Below, piece after piece: positions 44,997-54,622 of a stretch of DNA of 64,000 nucleotides (within the stretch, counting starts at the first letter, position 1; each line of letters begins with the position of its first letter). The translations under genes and the position numbers were made by a program. A model generated the notes under the pieces. That model worked only from the letters and a program-made list of their open reading frames with translations, was not told where the DNA came from and ran no database searches. This DNA comes from Ruegeria atlantica. Its GTDB lineage: Bacteria > Pseudomonadota > Alphaproteobacteria > Rhodobacterales > Rhodobacteraceae. The stretch lies in the NCBI GenBank assembly GCA_013032095.1, contig WQBJ01000018.1:1-64000 (forward strand), read 5' to 3'.

Positions 44997-46262
44997 GTGA
45001 AGCCATTAACATCGAAGTTAGTTTTTTCTGCGTGGATTTGCTTGTGCTCTCCACCTGCCTTTGCGCAGTATTTCGGACACGAATACGAAGGCACTCAAGC
45101 TCCGATCCGGGAGGGCGAACAACCCGTGATCCCGCTTGATACGGAAGATCCGACCTACAACGCGTGGCGCACCCCGTTGCCAAGCTTTGACGGCGCCGAG
45201 CGGGCGGATGGACCGATCGATCTGCAACGGTTCTATGGTCAGGGCTTCATGCAGATACCAACGTTTCTGCACCAACCGATTGCTTTAACGCCGGCAGACC
45301 TTGCCGCAGGTGAGGTCGATGTTGCCATCATGGGCGCCTTTACGGATATGGGCGGCGGAATGCGCGGTGCGTCTCATGGTCCAAACGCGGTCAGGGCATC
45401 GTCGATGTATTTGGGGTATGGTGCGCGGCAACCGCACATGCACGTGATGGTAGACCCGCTTCAGGACATGACCGTTGTCGATTATGGCAATGCCCCTAAC
45501 GATATGCTGAGCACCGAACGCACCATCCACGCGGTTCGGTCCTTTGTTCGGCAGGCCGCCGAGGTCCAGCATGAAGATGGCACCCGTGTCATTCCGTTTA
45601 TCGTCGGCGGCGACCATTCTCTGATGTATGCGGATGTTGCTGCTCTTGTCGATGTGTACGGCAAGGGGAATGTGGGCGTGGTCCATTTCGACGCGCATTA
45701 TGATGCTGGCAAATACGGGCTTGGCCACCTGATCAACCACGGTATGCCCGTTTATCGCCTGATCGAGGAAGGGCTGGTTCCTGGCAAGAACTTCATTCAG
45801 GTTGCATTGCGCGGCTATTATCCGGACGAACGCGCGTTTGAATGGATGCGTGAGAACGGATTTCGGTATCACACAATGGCCGAGATCGAAGATCGCGGTT
45901 GGGACGCCGTGATGGAAGATGCCATTGCCGAGGCGAAGGATGGCCCGGAATACATTTTCGTATCATTCGACATCGACACACTGGACCCTGCTTTTGTGCC
46001 CGGCACAGGAACGCCGGAACCCGGAGGACTGATGCCGCGTGAGGCATTTCACATCCTGCGGCGTCTTTGTGCCGAAACCAACCTGGTTGGATTCGAACTC
46101 GTTGAGCTGTCACCGCACATGGACCCAACATATGTTTCAGCATTGAACGCCAATCGATTGCTGAGAGAGTGCCTGACCGGTGTAGCCATGAACAAGCTGG
46201 GTATCACCGAGCCAGACTACCGGAGCCCTTTGACTGTTACCCATGGGCAGAACGACAATTAA
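44997..46262 (+). CDS. Exported ureohydrolase (arginase/agmatinase family)
   Basis: This 421-residue protein has a Sec signal peptide (basic MKPLTSK, hydrophobic core, cleavage after AFA near residue 23) followed by an arginase-fold domain. The manganese ligands are all present: H207 in GGDHS, D232, H234 and D236 in HFDAHYD, and D325 and D327 in FDIDTLDP. The ureohydrolase core is preceded by an N-terminal extension of about 80 residues after the signal. Known arginases and agmatinases are mostly cytoplasmic, so an exported one is unusual. The substrate could be agmatine, a guanidino acid or guanidine; none is proven. It overlaps the DUF3299 gene by 20 bases. Confidence 0.85.
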   Translation: MKPLTSKLVFSAWICLCSPPAFAQYFGHEYEGTQAPIREGEQPVIPLDTEDPTYNAWRTPLPSFDGAERADGPIDLQRFYGQGFMQIPTFLHQPIALTPADLAAGEVDVAIMGAFTDMGGGMRGASHGPNAVRASSMYLGYGARQPHMHVMVDPLQDMTVVDYGNAPNDMLSTERTIHAVRSFVRQAAEVQHEDGTRVIPFIVGGDHSLMYADVAALVDVYGKGNVGVVHFDAHYDAGKYGLGHLINHGMPVYRLIEEGLVPGKNFIQVALRGYYPDERAFEWMRENGFRYHTMAEIEDRGWDAVMEDAIAEAKDGPEYIFVSFDIDTLDPAFVPGTGTPEPGGLMPREAFHILRRLCAETNLVGFELVELSPHMDPTYVSALNANRLLRECLTGVAMNKLGITEPDYRSPLTVTHGQNDN

Positions 46263-46785
46263 GCTTCGGATTGTATCGGCTGTATCGGTTGCATTACTCG
46301 GCTCGGGTTCCTTGGCTGAACCTCTCCGCGTGTCATGGGGTGACCTTCGGAAAGAGCGACCTCAGGAATGCTCTGAACTGCTCGCGAATTATCTCTCGAA
46401 CGCGAATTGCACAGGTACAAATGTGTCGGACCGTATGCTCTCAATGCAACTTGCTGAGTGTACGCCGGGCAACGCAAAGCTGGATGGCAATGTGATCCGC
46501 ATTGCAGGCTATGCCCACCCGGTAGAGTTTGAGTTTAGGAACGTGAAGCGCTTCCTTCTTGTTCCACCGATGCGTAAGGAGTGCCGCCATCCCCTTCCAC
46601 CTCTACCAGATCAGGTTATCGTGGTGGAATATCCTGAAGGCCTTGATATTGATGCTGATCCGGTTTGGATCACAGGCCGTCTGCAAATTCGGCCAAGTGG
46701 AAACGATATTGCGCCTTCAGCCTATCGGATCAATGCCACAAAAGTTGCAACCGCAACCATTCCAGATATTTCAGCCCCAGAGTAA
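46243..46785 (+). CDS. Secreted DUF3299-family protein
   Basis: The 180-residue protein starts with a signal peptide (IVSAVSVALLGSGSLAE) and matches the DUF3299 pattern: IRIAGYAHPVEFEF, then VKRFLLVPPMRKECRHPLPP and QVIVVEYPEG with PVWITGRL. The family has no known function; the Cys-His pair at CRHP suggests metal binding. The start lies within the last 20 bases of the ureohydrolase gene, so the two are translationally coupled and probably act in the same compartment. Confidence 0.78.
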   Translation: MGRTTIKLRIVSAVSVALLGSGSLAEPLRVSWGDLRKERPQECSELLANYLSNANCTGTNVSDRMLSMQLAECTPGNAKLDGNVIRIAGYAHPVEFEFRNVKRFLLVPPMRKECRHPLPPLPDQVIVVEYPEGLDIDADPVWITGRLQIRPSGNDIAPSAYRINATKVATATIPDISAPE

Positions 46786-46830
46786 TCCACTTGGCCTGGC
46801 CGGATTTGGATCAGCAGGTCAAGGCACCGT

Positions 46831-46859
46831 GCAAAAAAAGGCCGGGCCAAAGGCCCGGC
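46831..46859. terminator. Bidirectional terminator between the DUF3299 gene and cenR
   Basis: Bases 46841-46848 pair perfectly with 46852-46859 around an AAA loop. Seven A residues at 46833-46839 give a T run on the minus strand, which terminates the response-regulator transcript. On the plus strand it lies 55 bases after the DUF3299 stop. Confidence 0.78.
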
Positions 46860-46963
46860 AGTCCAACAGGGAGGTGCATGTCATAACCCGGACATGCGCG
46901 GGTTGGGAGTAATCTAATTACACATCCAGAGTATCACTTTGATCCACGTCAATCCACAACGAG

Positions 46964-47650
46964 TTAAGAGACCAGACGATATCCGCCCGATTCTGTGACC
47001 AAAAGGCGCGCATTCGACGGGTCGGGCTCGATCTTCTGGCGCAGACGATAGATGTGGGTCTCCAGCGTGTGGGTGGTGACGCCAGCGTTATAGCCCCAGA
47101 CCTCGTGCAGCAGAACATCGCGGGCAACTACACCATCGGTCGAACGGTACAGGAACTTGAGAATGTTGGTTTCTTTCTCGGTCAGCCGGATTTTGCGATC
47201 CTCTTCGGTGATCAGCATCTTCATTGCGGGTTTGAAGGTGTACGGCCCCAGGACAAAGACAGCATCCTCGGATTGTTCGTGCTGACGCAGCTGCGCGCGA
47301 ATGCGGGCCAGAAGAACCGGAAACTTGAAAGGTTTGGAGACATAGTCGTTGGCCCCAGCGTCCAGACCCAAGATTGTATCTGCATCGCTGTCATGGCCGG
47401 TCAGCATGAGAATCGGGCTTTTGACGCCTTGTTTGCGCATCAGGCGGCACAGTTCTCGCCCATCGGTATCCGGCAGGCCGACGTCCAGAATGACCAGATC
47501 ATAGATCGCTTCGCGCGCGCGCTCCATCGCTGACTGACCGTCATGAGCTTCGAACACGTCGAAATCCTCGGTCATCACAAGTTGTTCGCTGAGCGCCTCG
47601 CGCAGGTCTTCGTCGTCATCCACCAGCAGGATTTTCTTGAGCTGAGCCAT
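46964..47650 (-). CDS. cenR: OmpR-family response regulator, CenR-like
   Basis: This 228-residue protein has a receiver domain with acidic pocket VDDDEDLREAL, phospho-acceptor D56 in LVILDVGLPD, and KPF in the fourth loop, then a winged-helix effector domain with HTLETHIYRLRQKIEPD. It resembles CenR, an essential envelope regulator in Rhodobacter and Caulobacter. The partner CenK histidine kinase is not adjacent. The ATG at 47650 has AGGAGG upstream, so it is preferred over the longer open frame from 47698. Confidence 0.85.
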   Translation of the reverse strand: MAQLKKILLVDDDEDLREALSEQLVMTEDFDVFEAHDGQSAMERAREAIYDLVILDVGLPDTDGRELCRLMRKQGVKSPILMLTGHDSDADTILGLDAGANDYVSKPFKFPVLLARIRAQLRQHEQSEDAVFVLGPYTFKPAMKMLITEEDRKIRLTEKETNILKFLYRSTDGVVARDVLLHEVWGYNAGVTTHTLETHIYRLRQKIEPDPSNARLLVTESGGYRLVS

Positions 47651-47746
47651 GTCCGGTCCTCCTAAGCCTTTTCCACCACTTGCGGGCGGAAGATGCAATC
47701 AACAAGGTTTACTGCAGTCGTTTCACGCCCTCGTGTCTGAGGCGGA

Positions 47747-47765
47747 GGAAATGTTTCACATTTCC
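47747..47765. repeat. Inverted repeat upstream of ribA
   Basis: GGAAATG at 47747-47753 and CATTTCC at 47759-47765 form a perfect seven-bp palindrome with a five-base spacer, 48 bases before the ribA start. It could be an operator or a weak hairpin. Confidence 0.4.
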
Positions 47766-47812
47766 GTCTGATCAGGCTAGGAGAAGGGCCAAATCGTTAC
47801 AGGTTAGAACAG

Positions 47813-48907
47813 ATGAGTCTCGTCCCGGATGTATCAGAATTGCTTGCTCGGGCCCGTGCGGATTTGCGCATGGGGGTACCGGTAGCCCTGACCGATGACA
47901 GCGGTTTCAGCGTCCTGGCCGTCGCGACAGAAACGCTGAGCGCGCAACGTCTTGCAGATTTGCGTGGGCTAGGCGGCGAGCCCGTTGTGGCCATCACCGG
48001 ACGTCGGGCTGAAACGTTGAAGGCGCGTGCCTATGATGGCGATTTGGCGCGGGTAATTATCCCTGCAGATGTGGATATCGCGTGGGTTCAGGCGGTGGCA
48101 GATCCCTCGGACGACCTGAACGCGCCGATGAAAGGCCCCCTGATGACTGAACGCCAGGGCAACGCCAACCTGCACCGTATTGCCATTGCCCTGACCAAGT
48201 CAGCACGCCTGCTGCCTGCAGCGGTTGTTGTGCCCATTGAGGACGGTCGCGATTTTGCAGTGACACATGGCCTGACATGCATCGATCACACCCGCGCGGC
48301 CCCGCATCTGGCTGATCGCAGTGAACTGCACGAAGTTGTTGCGGCCCGTTTGCCAATGGAAGTGTCCGAAGCCGGACGACTCCATGTGTTCCGACCCGAG
48401 GACGGTGGCGAAGAGCATTACGCCGTCGAAATCGGTCGCCCCGATCGGGACAAGCCAGTCTTGGCGCGCCTGCACTCGGCCTGTTTCACAGGTGACCTAA
48501 TGGGTAGTCTGAAATGCGACTGCGGCCCCCAATTGCGCGGCGCGCTGGCGCAGATGGGCTCAGAAGGGGCCGGAATTCTGCTGTACCTGAATCAGGAGGG
48601 GCGCGGAATCGGTCTGGCCAACAAGATGCGGGCCTATTTTCTGCAGGATCAGGGCTTTGACACGGTCGAGGCCAATCACCGACTGGGGTTCGAGGATGAC
48701 GAGCGCGATTTCCGGCTTGGCTCGGACATTCTGAAATCTCTGGGTTTCAGCTCGGTACGGTTGCTCACTAACAACCCTGCGAAAATCGCGATGATGGAGA
48801 ATACCGGTATCGCCGTCACTGAGCGCGTCCCTCTGAAAGTTGGCGAAACTGCTCATAACCAGGGGTATCTGGCAACCAAGGCGGCCAAATCAGGGCATCT
48901 GCTGTGA
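47813..48907 (+). CDS. ribA: GTP cyclohydrolase II
   Basis: The 364-residue protein has an N-terminal RibB-like region (about residues 1-190) with degenerate sequence, and a C-terminal GTP cyclohydrolase II domain. Zinc ligands are C224, C235 and C237 in HSACFTGDLMGSLKCDCG, and YLNQEGRGIGLANKMRAY is the GTP-binding motif. It opens the riboflavin pathway. The 3,4-dihydroxybutanone phosphate synthase activity is probably lost in the N-terminal half. The stop overlaps the start of the transpeptidase gene. Confidence 0.9.
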   Translation: MSLVPDVSELLARARADLRMGVPVALTDDSGFSVLAVATETLSAQRLADLRGLGGEPVVAITGRRAETLKARAYDGDLARVIIPADVDIAWVQAVADPSDDLNAPMKGPLMTERQGNANLHRIAIALTKSARLLPAAVVVPIEDGRDFAVTHGLTCIDHTRAAPHLADRSELHEVVAARLPMEVSEAGRLHVFRPEDGGEEHYAVEIGRPDRDKPVLARLHSACFTGDLMGSLKCDCGPQLRGALAQMGSEGAGILLYLNQEGRGIGLANKMRAYFLQDQGFDTVEANHRLGFEDDERDFRLGSDILKSLGFSSVRLLTNNPAKIAMMENTGIAVTERVPLKVGETAHNQGYLATKAAKSGHLL

Positions 48908-49404
48908 CGCCTGATGATCTGGTACTGACCCCGCGCGGAGTGCGGTTCGCTGGGCGGGTCTTTCCCTGTTCGATCGGCAAAGGCGGGCTGAGCAACACCA
49001 AGCGCGAAGGGGATGGGGCCACACCGACAGGCAAACATCACATCGTCGGGATGCTGTATCGGCCGGACAGAATTACAAAACCTGCCGAATGGGCGATTCC
49101 CATCGGCCCTCGCGATCTATGGTCAGATGATGGCGGGGACAGCCGCTATAACACCCTCGTCAGCGCGCCTTACAGTTTCAGCCATGAAAAACTGCGTCGC
49201 GCCGATCCTTTATATGATCTGGTGCTGATCACCGACTGGAACTGGCCCGATGCGGTGCCAGGTCACGGGTCGGCAATTTTCATCCACCAATGGCGGCGGC
49301 CCGGCCATCCGACCGAGGGTTGCATTGCCTTCCGCCGCGATCACCTGCGATGGATCGCGGAAAAGGTCTCCTTGGGCACGCGTCTTATTATTCCTCAGGC
49401 TTAA
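48904..49404 (+). CDS. L,D-transpeptidase (YkuD) family protein
   Basis: The 166-residue protein is a YkuD-domain protein. The catalytic motif is HQWRRPGHPTEGCIAF with the nucleophile C140. It has no signal peptide, unlike most L,D-transpeptidases, so its location and role are unclear; it may act in the cytoplasm or be secreted by another route. The GTG start overlaps the ribA stop. It converges with yggS and overlaps it by 17 bases. Confidence 0.85.
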   Translation: MTPDDLVLTPRGVRFAGRVFPCSIGKGGLSNTKREGDGATPTGKHHIVGMLYRPDRITKPAEWAIPIGPRDLWSDDGGDSRYNTLVSAPYSFSHEKLRRADPLYDLVLITDWNWPDAVPGHGSAIFIHQWRRPGHPTEGCIAFRRDHLRWIAEKVSLGTRLIIPQA

Positions 49405-50047
49405 CGCGCGCACCAAATATGGCGGAACCCACGCGCACATGGGTGGCCCCCAAGGCGATGGCTTGCTCAAAGTCCCCACTCATCCCCATAGAAAGACCAA
49501 CCAGTCCGTTGCGCTCTGCAATCTTCGCCAGCAGAGCGAAATGCAGTGAGGGCTCTTCTTCAACCGGCGGGATGCACATCAGGCCCTGAACCGGCAGGTC
49601 CAGGTCCCGACACTCTGCAATGAAGGCATCGGCCTCTGCGGGCAGGATACCGGCCTTCTGGTCTTCCTCACCGGTATTGACCTGAATGAACAGGACCGGA
49701 CATGTGCCCATTTCCTGCGCCAGCCGCGCCAGTGTCTTAGCCAGTTTGGGCCGGTCGACCGAATGGATTGTGCTGAACAACTCGATCGCCTGTCTGGCCT
49801 TGTTGGTTTGCAGCGGGCCAATCAAGTGAAGATCGATATCTGAGAACTGCTCCATAAAGTTTGGCCATTTTCCGACAGCTTCCTGAACCCGGTTTTCACC
49901 GAAACACCGATGGCCCTGCTCCAGAACGGCCTGAACGCGTTCATTCGGCTGCACCTTGGAAACGGCGATCAGTTTAACTGACCCGGCAGGTTGCCCAGCA
50001 GCGGTTTCAGCTTTGGTGATGCGGGCAGTGATATCTTGCAGCGACAT
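49388..50047 (-). CDS. yggS: YggS/PROSC-family PLP-homeostasis protein
   Basis: This 219-residue protein is a single-domain alanine-racemase-like barrel that binds PLP. K31 in LIAVSKVQPNE is the PLP lysine, HRCFGENRVQEA follows, and LSMGMSGDFEQAIALGATHV is the phosphate-binding C-terminal motif. Members control PLP and amino-acid homeostasis. The ATG at 50047 has GAGGAA upstream. Confidence 0.92.
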   Translation of the reverse strand: MSLQDITARITKAETAAGQPAGSVKLIAVSKVQPNERVQAVLEQGHRCFGENRVQEAVGKWPNFMEQFSDIDLHLIGPLQTNKARQAIELFSTIHSVDRPKLAKTLARLAQEMGTCPVLFIQVNTGEEDQKAGILPAEADAFIAECRDLDLPVQGLMCIPPVEEEPSLHFALLAKIAERNGLVGLSMGMSGDFEQAIALGATHVRVGSAIFGARVKPEE

Positions 50048-50101
50048 AGGGTTCCTCAATCTGCTTTGACCGCAGAGAAACACCAAGTAGGCACAAAAGA
50101 A

Positions 50102-50127
50102 AAGGGCAGGTCCGAAGACCTGCCCTT
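50102..50127 (-). terminator. Intrinsic terminator of the porin gene
   Basis: Bases 50102-50112 pair perfectly with 50117-50127 around a CGAA tetraloop, 24 bases past the porin stop on the minus strand. A T-rich tract follows on that strand (complement of 50090-50101). Confidence 0.85.
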
Positions 50128-50150
50128 AAACCTTGCGGTTTCAGATCAAC

Positions 50151-51230
50151 TTAGAAGTTGAACTGAGCACCGAAGTCAGCTTGGATGCGGCTGTCGCAAA
50201 CGCTGCAGTCGTTCTGGCCGATACCACCGCGCAGCGATGCACCGCCGCCCAGGTCGTAGATGGCACCGATTGCGATCTGCTGGGTGTCAGCGTCGGCCGA
50301 ACCGTCACCGTAGGCGAACAGCAGGGTGGTTGCGGCGCCCACGTTGTAGGAAGCCGACAGACCCCATGCGGTGCCGTCAGTTGCATCAACTTCGGTGTTA
50401 TCGTCTGCAACAAACAGCGTACCGCCGAAGTCACCCCATTCGCCGCCCAGGGTCAGAACGGTCAGGCTCGGCTTGTCGCCGTCCGCGTCAGTTTGACCAT
50501 AGGCCAGAGCCGCAGTGATGTTGTTGAAGGTGTAAGTCGCGCTTACGTCCCAACGGTCTGCACTGTCGGTTTCAGCAGTGAAGATCGGAACATCGGCGCC
50601 ATTGGCAGTAATCGTACGCGTTACTGGGTCCTGCTGGTCATACGATGCGCCGAAGGCAAAATCGCCAACTGCGTACTGGAAGAACACAGCGTTCGCGCCC
50701 GGGTTGCTGCCCGAAACATAGCTCAGGAAGCTGTAGTCAACGCCCGAGTACTGACCTGCGAACAGTTCCAGACCAACTTCGTTACCGTAGTAGTTGGCGA
50801 GGTTGTCGAACGAACCGGCGACGTTGCCGGCGTCAACACGCAGACCACCGTAGATGACCGAGAAGCGCGCGCCGTTCAGCTGGGCGTTGTTGGCTTCGCC
50901 GGTTGCCGAGTTTTCGTCGGCTTGCAGACGAACACGGCCTTCAAAGCGAACGCCGCCATCGGTTTCAGTGAAACCGTCGATGTTCAGACGGAAGCGCGAT
51001 ACCAGGATGGTGTCGGTGCCTTCGACGGCTGCAGTAACTGTTGGATCAGTAACAACGGCACCACCAGCGGTGGTGAATGTACCTTCGATCACTGTGGTGG
51101 TGGAGAAGCTACGATCTTCCAGATAACCAACACCAAAACGGCCGTAACCGCTGAAGTTAACGCCGGACTCGGCCGCTGCAACACCTGCGGTTGCGATCAG
51201 AGCGGTCGATGCGAAGAGAACTTTTTTCAT
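50151..51230 (-). CDS. Rhodobacter-type outer-membrane porin
   Basis: This 359-residue protein has a signal peptide (MKKVLFASTALIATAGVAAA), an N-terminal strand VNFSGYGRFGVGY, many alternating strands and a C-terminal FGAQFNF that ends in phenylalanine, the outer-membrane sorting signal. It is probably a major general porin; the strong terminator and the very regular codon use fit high expression. A tandem repeat sits in its upstream region (51266-51289). Confidence 0.92.
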   Translation of the reverse strand: MKKVLFASTALIATAGVAAAESGVNFSGYGRFGVGYLEDRSFSTTTVIEGTFTTAGGAVVTDPTVTAAVEGTDTILVSRFRLNIDGFTETDGGVRFEGRVRLQADENSATGEANNAQLNGARFSVIYGGLRVDAGNVAGSFDNLANYYGNEVGLELFAGQYSGVDYSFLSYVSGSNPGANAVFFQYAVGDFAFGASYDQQDPVTRTITANGADVPIFTAETDSADRWDVSATYTFNNITAALAYGQTDADGDKPSLTVLTLGGEWGDFGGTLFVADDNTEVDATDGTAWGLSASYNVGAATTLLFAYGDGSADADTQQIAIGAIYDLGGGASLRGGIGQNDCSVCDSRIQADFGAQFNF

Positions 51231-51265
51231 CTTGTTTCCCTCGGTTTCAAAGTTTTTCTACTCGA

Positions 51266-51289
51266 CACATGCCTCAGCACATGTCTCAG
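51266..51289. repeat. Tandem 12-bp repeat upstream of the porin gene
   Basis: CACATGCCTCAG (51266-51277) and CACATGTCTCAG (51278-51289) are adjacent and differ in one base. They lie 36-59 bases before the porin ATG. The spacing of about one helical turn suits a dimeric regulator or a 5' UTR element. No confident sigma-70 promoter could be picked out in this 281-base gap. Confidence 0.55.
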
Positions 51290-51511
51290 CACGGGAACCG
51301 TTTCGCTCTTTTTGCCCCCGACACGCAAGCTTGGCATAAATGATTTGACCGCATTGACCGGAAATTGGTGCAAGGATGCCACAGTCTGTTTTCATGGCCT
51401 AAGCGGCCCCATGCCCACCCTTATGTGACAATAATAGGGTTGTTGCTGAACAGGTCCTTGTCTAGGAGTATCCCTGACAACGTAGACCAAAGTGAACAGG
51501 ACCAGTCGATA

Positions 51512-51997
51512 ATGCGCCTGCAGACGATTTTCGGTTTGATCATAATGACTGCTGCCGTGTCGGCCTGCGGACAGAATCGGGGTGCCGATCCGAACCCGAA
51601 TGTTCTCGCTACCGGCGGTGATTCCGACGAACAAGAATTCAACGATCCGGAACGCTCGACCATCTGGGATCTGTTCAGCGGTGCCAACTCAGAACAGGTC
51701 ACAAGTGTGAATCGCTATCTGTGGGCTGCGTCCTTGGATGTTCTGAATTTCTTACCGGTCCAGGAAGTTGACCCATTTACTGGTGTAATCGTAACGGGAT
51801 ACGGCACACCTCCGGGTGGAGGGCGACAGTATCGTGCCACAGTTCACATCAGTGATCCGGCTCTGGCAGCGCGGTCTTTGTCGGTTGCACTGCAGACAAG
51901 CGGTGGTGCTCCGGTCAGCGCAGCCACCACTCGCGCGATCGAAGATGCAATCCTGTCTCGCGCCCGTCAGTTGCGCATTGCGGACAACAAGCTCTAG
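51512..51997 (+). CDS. DUF3576-family lipoprotein
   Basis: The 161-residue protein starts with a lipoprotein signal peptide with lipobox AAVSAC (C19). The mature part has RSTIWDLFSGANS, VNRYLWAASLDVLNFLP and DPFTGVIVTGYGTPPGG, the conserved DUF3576 pattern. The function is unknown. It is next to leuS and the LPS-assembly lipoprotein lptE, which may reflect a role in outer-membrane biogenesis. The open frame extends upstream to 51365 but the lipobox fixes the start. Confidence 0.82.
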   Translation: MRLQTIFGLIIMTAAVSACGQNRGADPNPNVLATGGDSDEQEFNDPERSTIWDLFSGANSEQVTSVNRYLWAASLDVLNFLPVQEVDPFTGVIVTGYGTPPGGGRQYRATVHISDPALAARSLSVALQTSGGAPVSAATTRAIEDAILSRARQLRIADNKL

Positions 51998-52024
51998 CAA
52001 CTCGCCGAAAATCACAATATTACC

Positions 52025-52050
52025 ACGCCGGGTTCACGCCCGGCGTTTTT
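52025..52050 (+). terminator. Terminator between the DUF3576 gene and leuS
   Basis: Bases 52025-52032 pair with 52039-52046 around a six-base loop, followed directly by a T run (52046-52050). The leuS start is 20 bases further, so leuS must use read-through or a promoter close to the hairpin. Confidence 0.8.
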
Positions 52051-52069
52051 ATTCACGAAGGACCGCACG

Positions 52070-54622
52070 ATGTCTCGCTACTCGGCCAACGAAATCGAAG
52101 CAAAATGGCAAGAGGCCTGGGACAAGGCCGGAATCTTCACCGCCAAACGTACGGCGGACAAGCCGAAATACTACGTGCTTGAGATGTTCCCCTACCCGTC
52201 GGGGCGAATCCATATGGGGCACGTGCGCAACTATACGATGGGTGACGTGATCGCGCGTCATAAACTGGCGACCGGGCATAACGTTCTTCACCCGATGGGC
52301 TGGGATGCGTTCGGGATGCCTGCCGAGAACGCCGCGATGGCCATTGGCGGCCACCCCAAGGACTGGACCTATGGCAACATCGCCGACATGCGCGGGCAGA
52401 TGAAACCACTGGGTCTGTCGATTGACTGGTCCCGCGAATTCGCCACCTGTGACCCAGAATATTACGGTCAGCAGCAGGCATTGTTCCTTGATATGCTTGA
52501 TGCAGGGCTGGTTTACCGCAAGAACGCTGTGGTGAACTGGGACCCGGTCGATATGACCGTTCTGGCCAACGAGCAGGTGGAAAACGGGCGCGGCTGGCGC
52601 TCGGGTGCGCTGGTGGAGCGGCGGGAACTGACGCAGTGGTTCTTCAAGATCTCGGATTATTCCGAGGAACTGCTGGACGCGCTGGATACGCTGGAGAACT
52701 GGCCTGCCAAGGTGCGCCTGATGCAGGAAAACTGGATCGGCAAGTCTCGTGGCCTGCAATTCGGCTTTGAACGCACCGATGGCGGAGAGCCGATCACCGT
52801 CTATACGACTCGCCCCGACACGCTGTTGGGTGCCTCTTTCGTTGGTATCTCGCCGGATCACCCGATTGCCAAGGCTTTGGAGACCGAAAACCCCGAAGTC
52901 GCTGAATTCGTGGCCGAATGCCGCAAGGGCGGCACCACCGAAGAGGCCATCGAGACCGCCGAGAAGCTGGGCTATGACACCGGTATCCGGGTCAAGCACC
53001 CGCTGGACCCGAACTGGGAGCTGCCGGTCTGGATCGCCAACTTCATCCTGATGGACTATGGCACCGGCGCGATCTTCGCTTGCCCGGCGCATGACCAGCG
53101 AGACCTCGACTTCTGCCGCAAATACGGCCTGCCCGTGGTCGATACCTTCTTTGCGCTGGAAGATGACACACCGGTCGACAAGATAGCATTCGTCCCGCCG
53201 AAAACCGAAAAAGTCCGCTGGGTGAACCATTTCGCGGGCCTAACAGAGGCCACCGGCGACGAGGCCATCAACGCCACCGTCGATTTCGCCGAAAAGGCGG
53301 GTTGGGGTGAAGGAGTTACCAAATTCCGCCTGCGTGACTGGGGCCTCAGCCGCCAACGCTATTGGGGCTGCCCGATTCCCGTTGTTCACTGCGAAAAATG
53401 CGGCACGGTGCCCGAGAAGAAAGAGAATCTGCCGATCGAACTGCCCTATGACGATGGCAACGGCAAACCCATCGACTTCTCGATCCCCGGTAATCCGCTG
53501 GACCGCCACCCCAATTGGCGAGACACTCCTTGCCCGTCCTGCGGCGCGCCGGCCAAGCGCGAAACCGATACGATGGACACGTTCGTCGATTCGTCCTGGT
53601 ACTACGCCCGATTCACCGCCCCGCGCGCCGAAACGCCCACCAATCTGGCCGAGGCCGAATACTGGATGAATGTCGACCAGTATATCGGCGGCATTGAGCA
53701 TGCGATTCTGCACCTGCTCTATTCCCGTTTTTTCGCGCGGGCGATGCAGATCACCGGCCACCTGCCGAAAAAGGCCATCGAACCCTTCGATGCGCTGTTC
53801 ACCCAAGGCATGGTGACGCACGAAATCTACCAGACCTGCGATGCCAAAGGCCGCCCGGTCTATCACCTGCCCGAGGATGTGACCGACGGCAAACTGGCAG
53901 ATGGTACCGAGGTCGAGATCATCCCCTCGGCCAAGATGTCGAAATCCAAGAAGAACGTGGTCGATCCGGTTAGCATCATCTCAGCCTTTGGGGCAGATAC
54001 AGCGCGCTGGTTCGTACTGTCCGATTCACCGCCCGAGCGGGACGTGGAATGGACCGCATCTGGGGCCGAGGCCGCGTTCAAGCACCTCAGCCGTGTGCAT
54101 CGCATTGCTTCCGAGATCGCGGAATCGGACATCCCGGCCAATGCCGAGGACGAAACGCTGCTGCGCGAGATGCACAAGGCCATCCACGACGTCACCGGTG
54201 GTGTGGAGTCTTTTGGCTTTAACGCCTCGATCGCCAAGCTTTATGCCTTCACCAACACACTGGCCAAGTCCAAGGCTGGCACCGCAGCCAAACGCGAGGC
54301 CGCCAAAACTCTGGCGCAGCTGATGTCGCCCATGACCCCACATTTGTCCGAGGAACTCTGGCAACTCTTGGGCAGTGAAGGATTGGTTGCAACGGCACCA
54401 TGGCCCATCGCGGACGAAGCAATGTTGGTCGATGACACGATTACCCTGCCGATCCAGATCAACGGCAAGCGCCGCGCGGAAATCAGCGTGGCCAAGGATT
54501 TGGCCAAGGACGAGGTTGAAAAAATTGCGCTCAGCACCGAAGCTGTGCAAAAGGCGCTGGATGGCAATGCGCCGAAGAAGGTGATTGTTGTTCCGGGCCG
54601 AATCGTAAATGTCGTTGTTTGA
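52070..54622 (+). CDS. leuS: Leucyl-tRNA synthetase
   Basis: This 850-residue class I synthetase has the HIGH signature as HMGH (residues 48-51) after FPYPSGR and the KMSKS loop near residue 623 ([13 protein letters not shown]). The editing CP1 domain contains [13 protein letters not shown] near residue 245. The length matches bacterial LeuRS. Its last 14 bases overlap the start of lptE, so expression of the two is linked. Confidence 0.97.
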   Translation: MSRYSANEIEAKWQEAWDKAGIFTAKRTADKPKYYVLEMFPYPSGRIHMGHVRNYTMGDVIARHKLATGHNVLHPMGWDAFGMPAENAAMAIGGHPKDWTYGNIADMRGQMKPLGLSIDWSREFATCDPEYYGQQQALFLDMLDAGLVYRKNAVVNWDPVDMTVLANEQVENGRGWRSGALVERRELTQWFFKISDYSEELLDALDTLENWPAKVRLMQENWIGKSRGLQFGFERTDGGEPITVYTTRPDTLLGASFVGISPDHPIAKALETENPEVAEFVAECRKGGTTEEAIETAEKLGYDTGIRVKHPLDPNWELPVWIANFILMDYGTGAIFACPAHDQRDLDFCRKYGLPVVDTFFALEDDTPVDKIAFVPPKTEKVRWVNHFAGLTEATGDEAINATVDFAEKAGWGEGVTKFRLRDWGLSRQRYWGCPIPVVHCEKCGTVPEKKENLPIELPYDDGNGKPIDFSIPGNPLDRHPNWRDTPCPSCGAPAKRETDTMDTFVDSSWYYARFTAPRAETPTNLAEAEYWMNVDQYIGGIEHAILHLLYSRFFARAMQITGHLPKKAIEPFDALFTQGMVTHEIYQTCDAKGRPVYHLPEDVTDGKLADGTEVEIIPSAKMSKSKKNVVDPVSIISAFGADTARWFVLSDSPPERDVEWTASGAEAAFKHLSRVHRIASEIAESDIPANAEDETLLREMHKAIHDVTGGVESFGFNASIAKLYAFTNTLAKSKAGTAAKREAAKTLAQLMSPMTPHLSEELWQLLGSEGLVATAPWPIADEAMLVDDTITLPIQINGKRRAEISVAKDLAKDEVEKIALSTEAVQKALDGNAPKKVIVVPGRIVNVVV

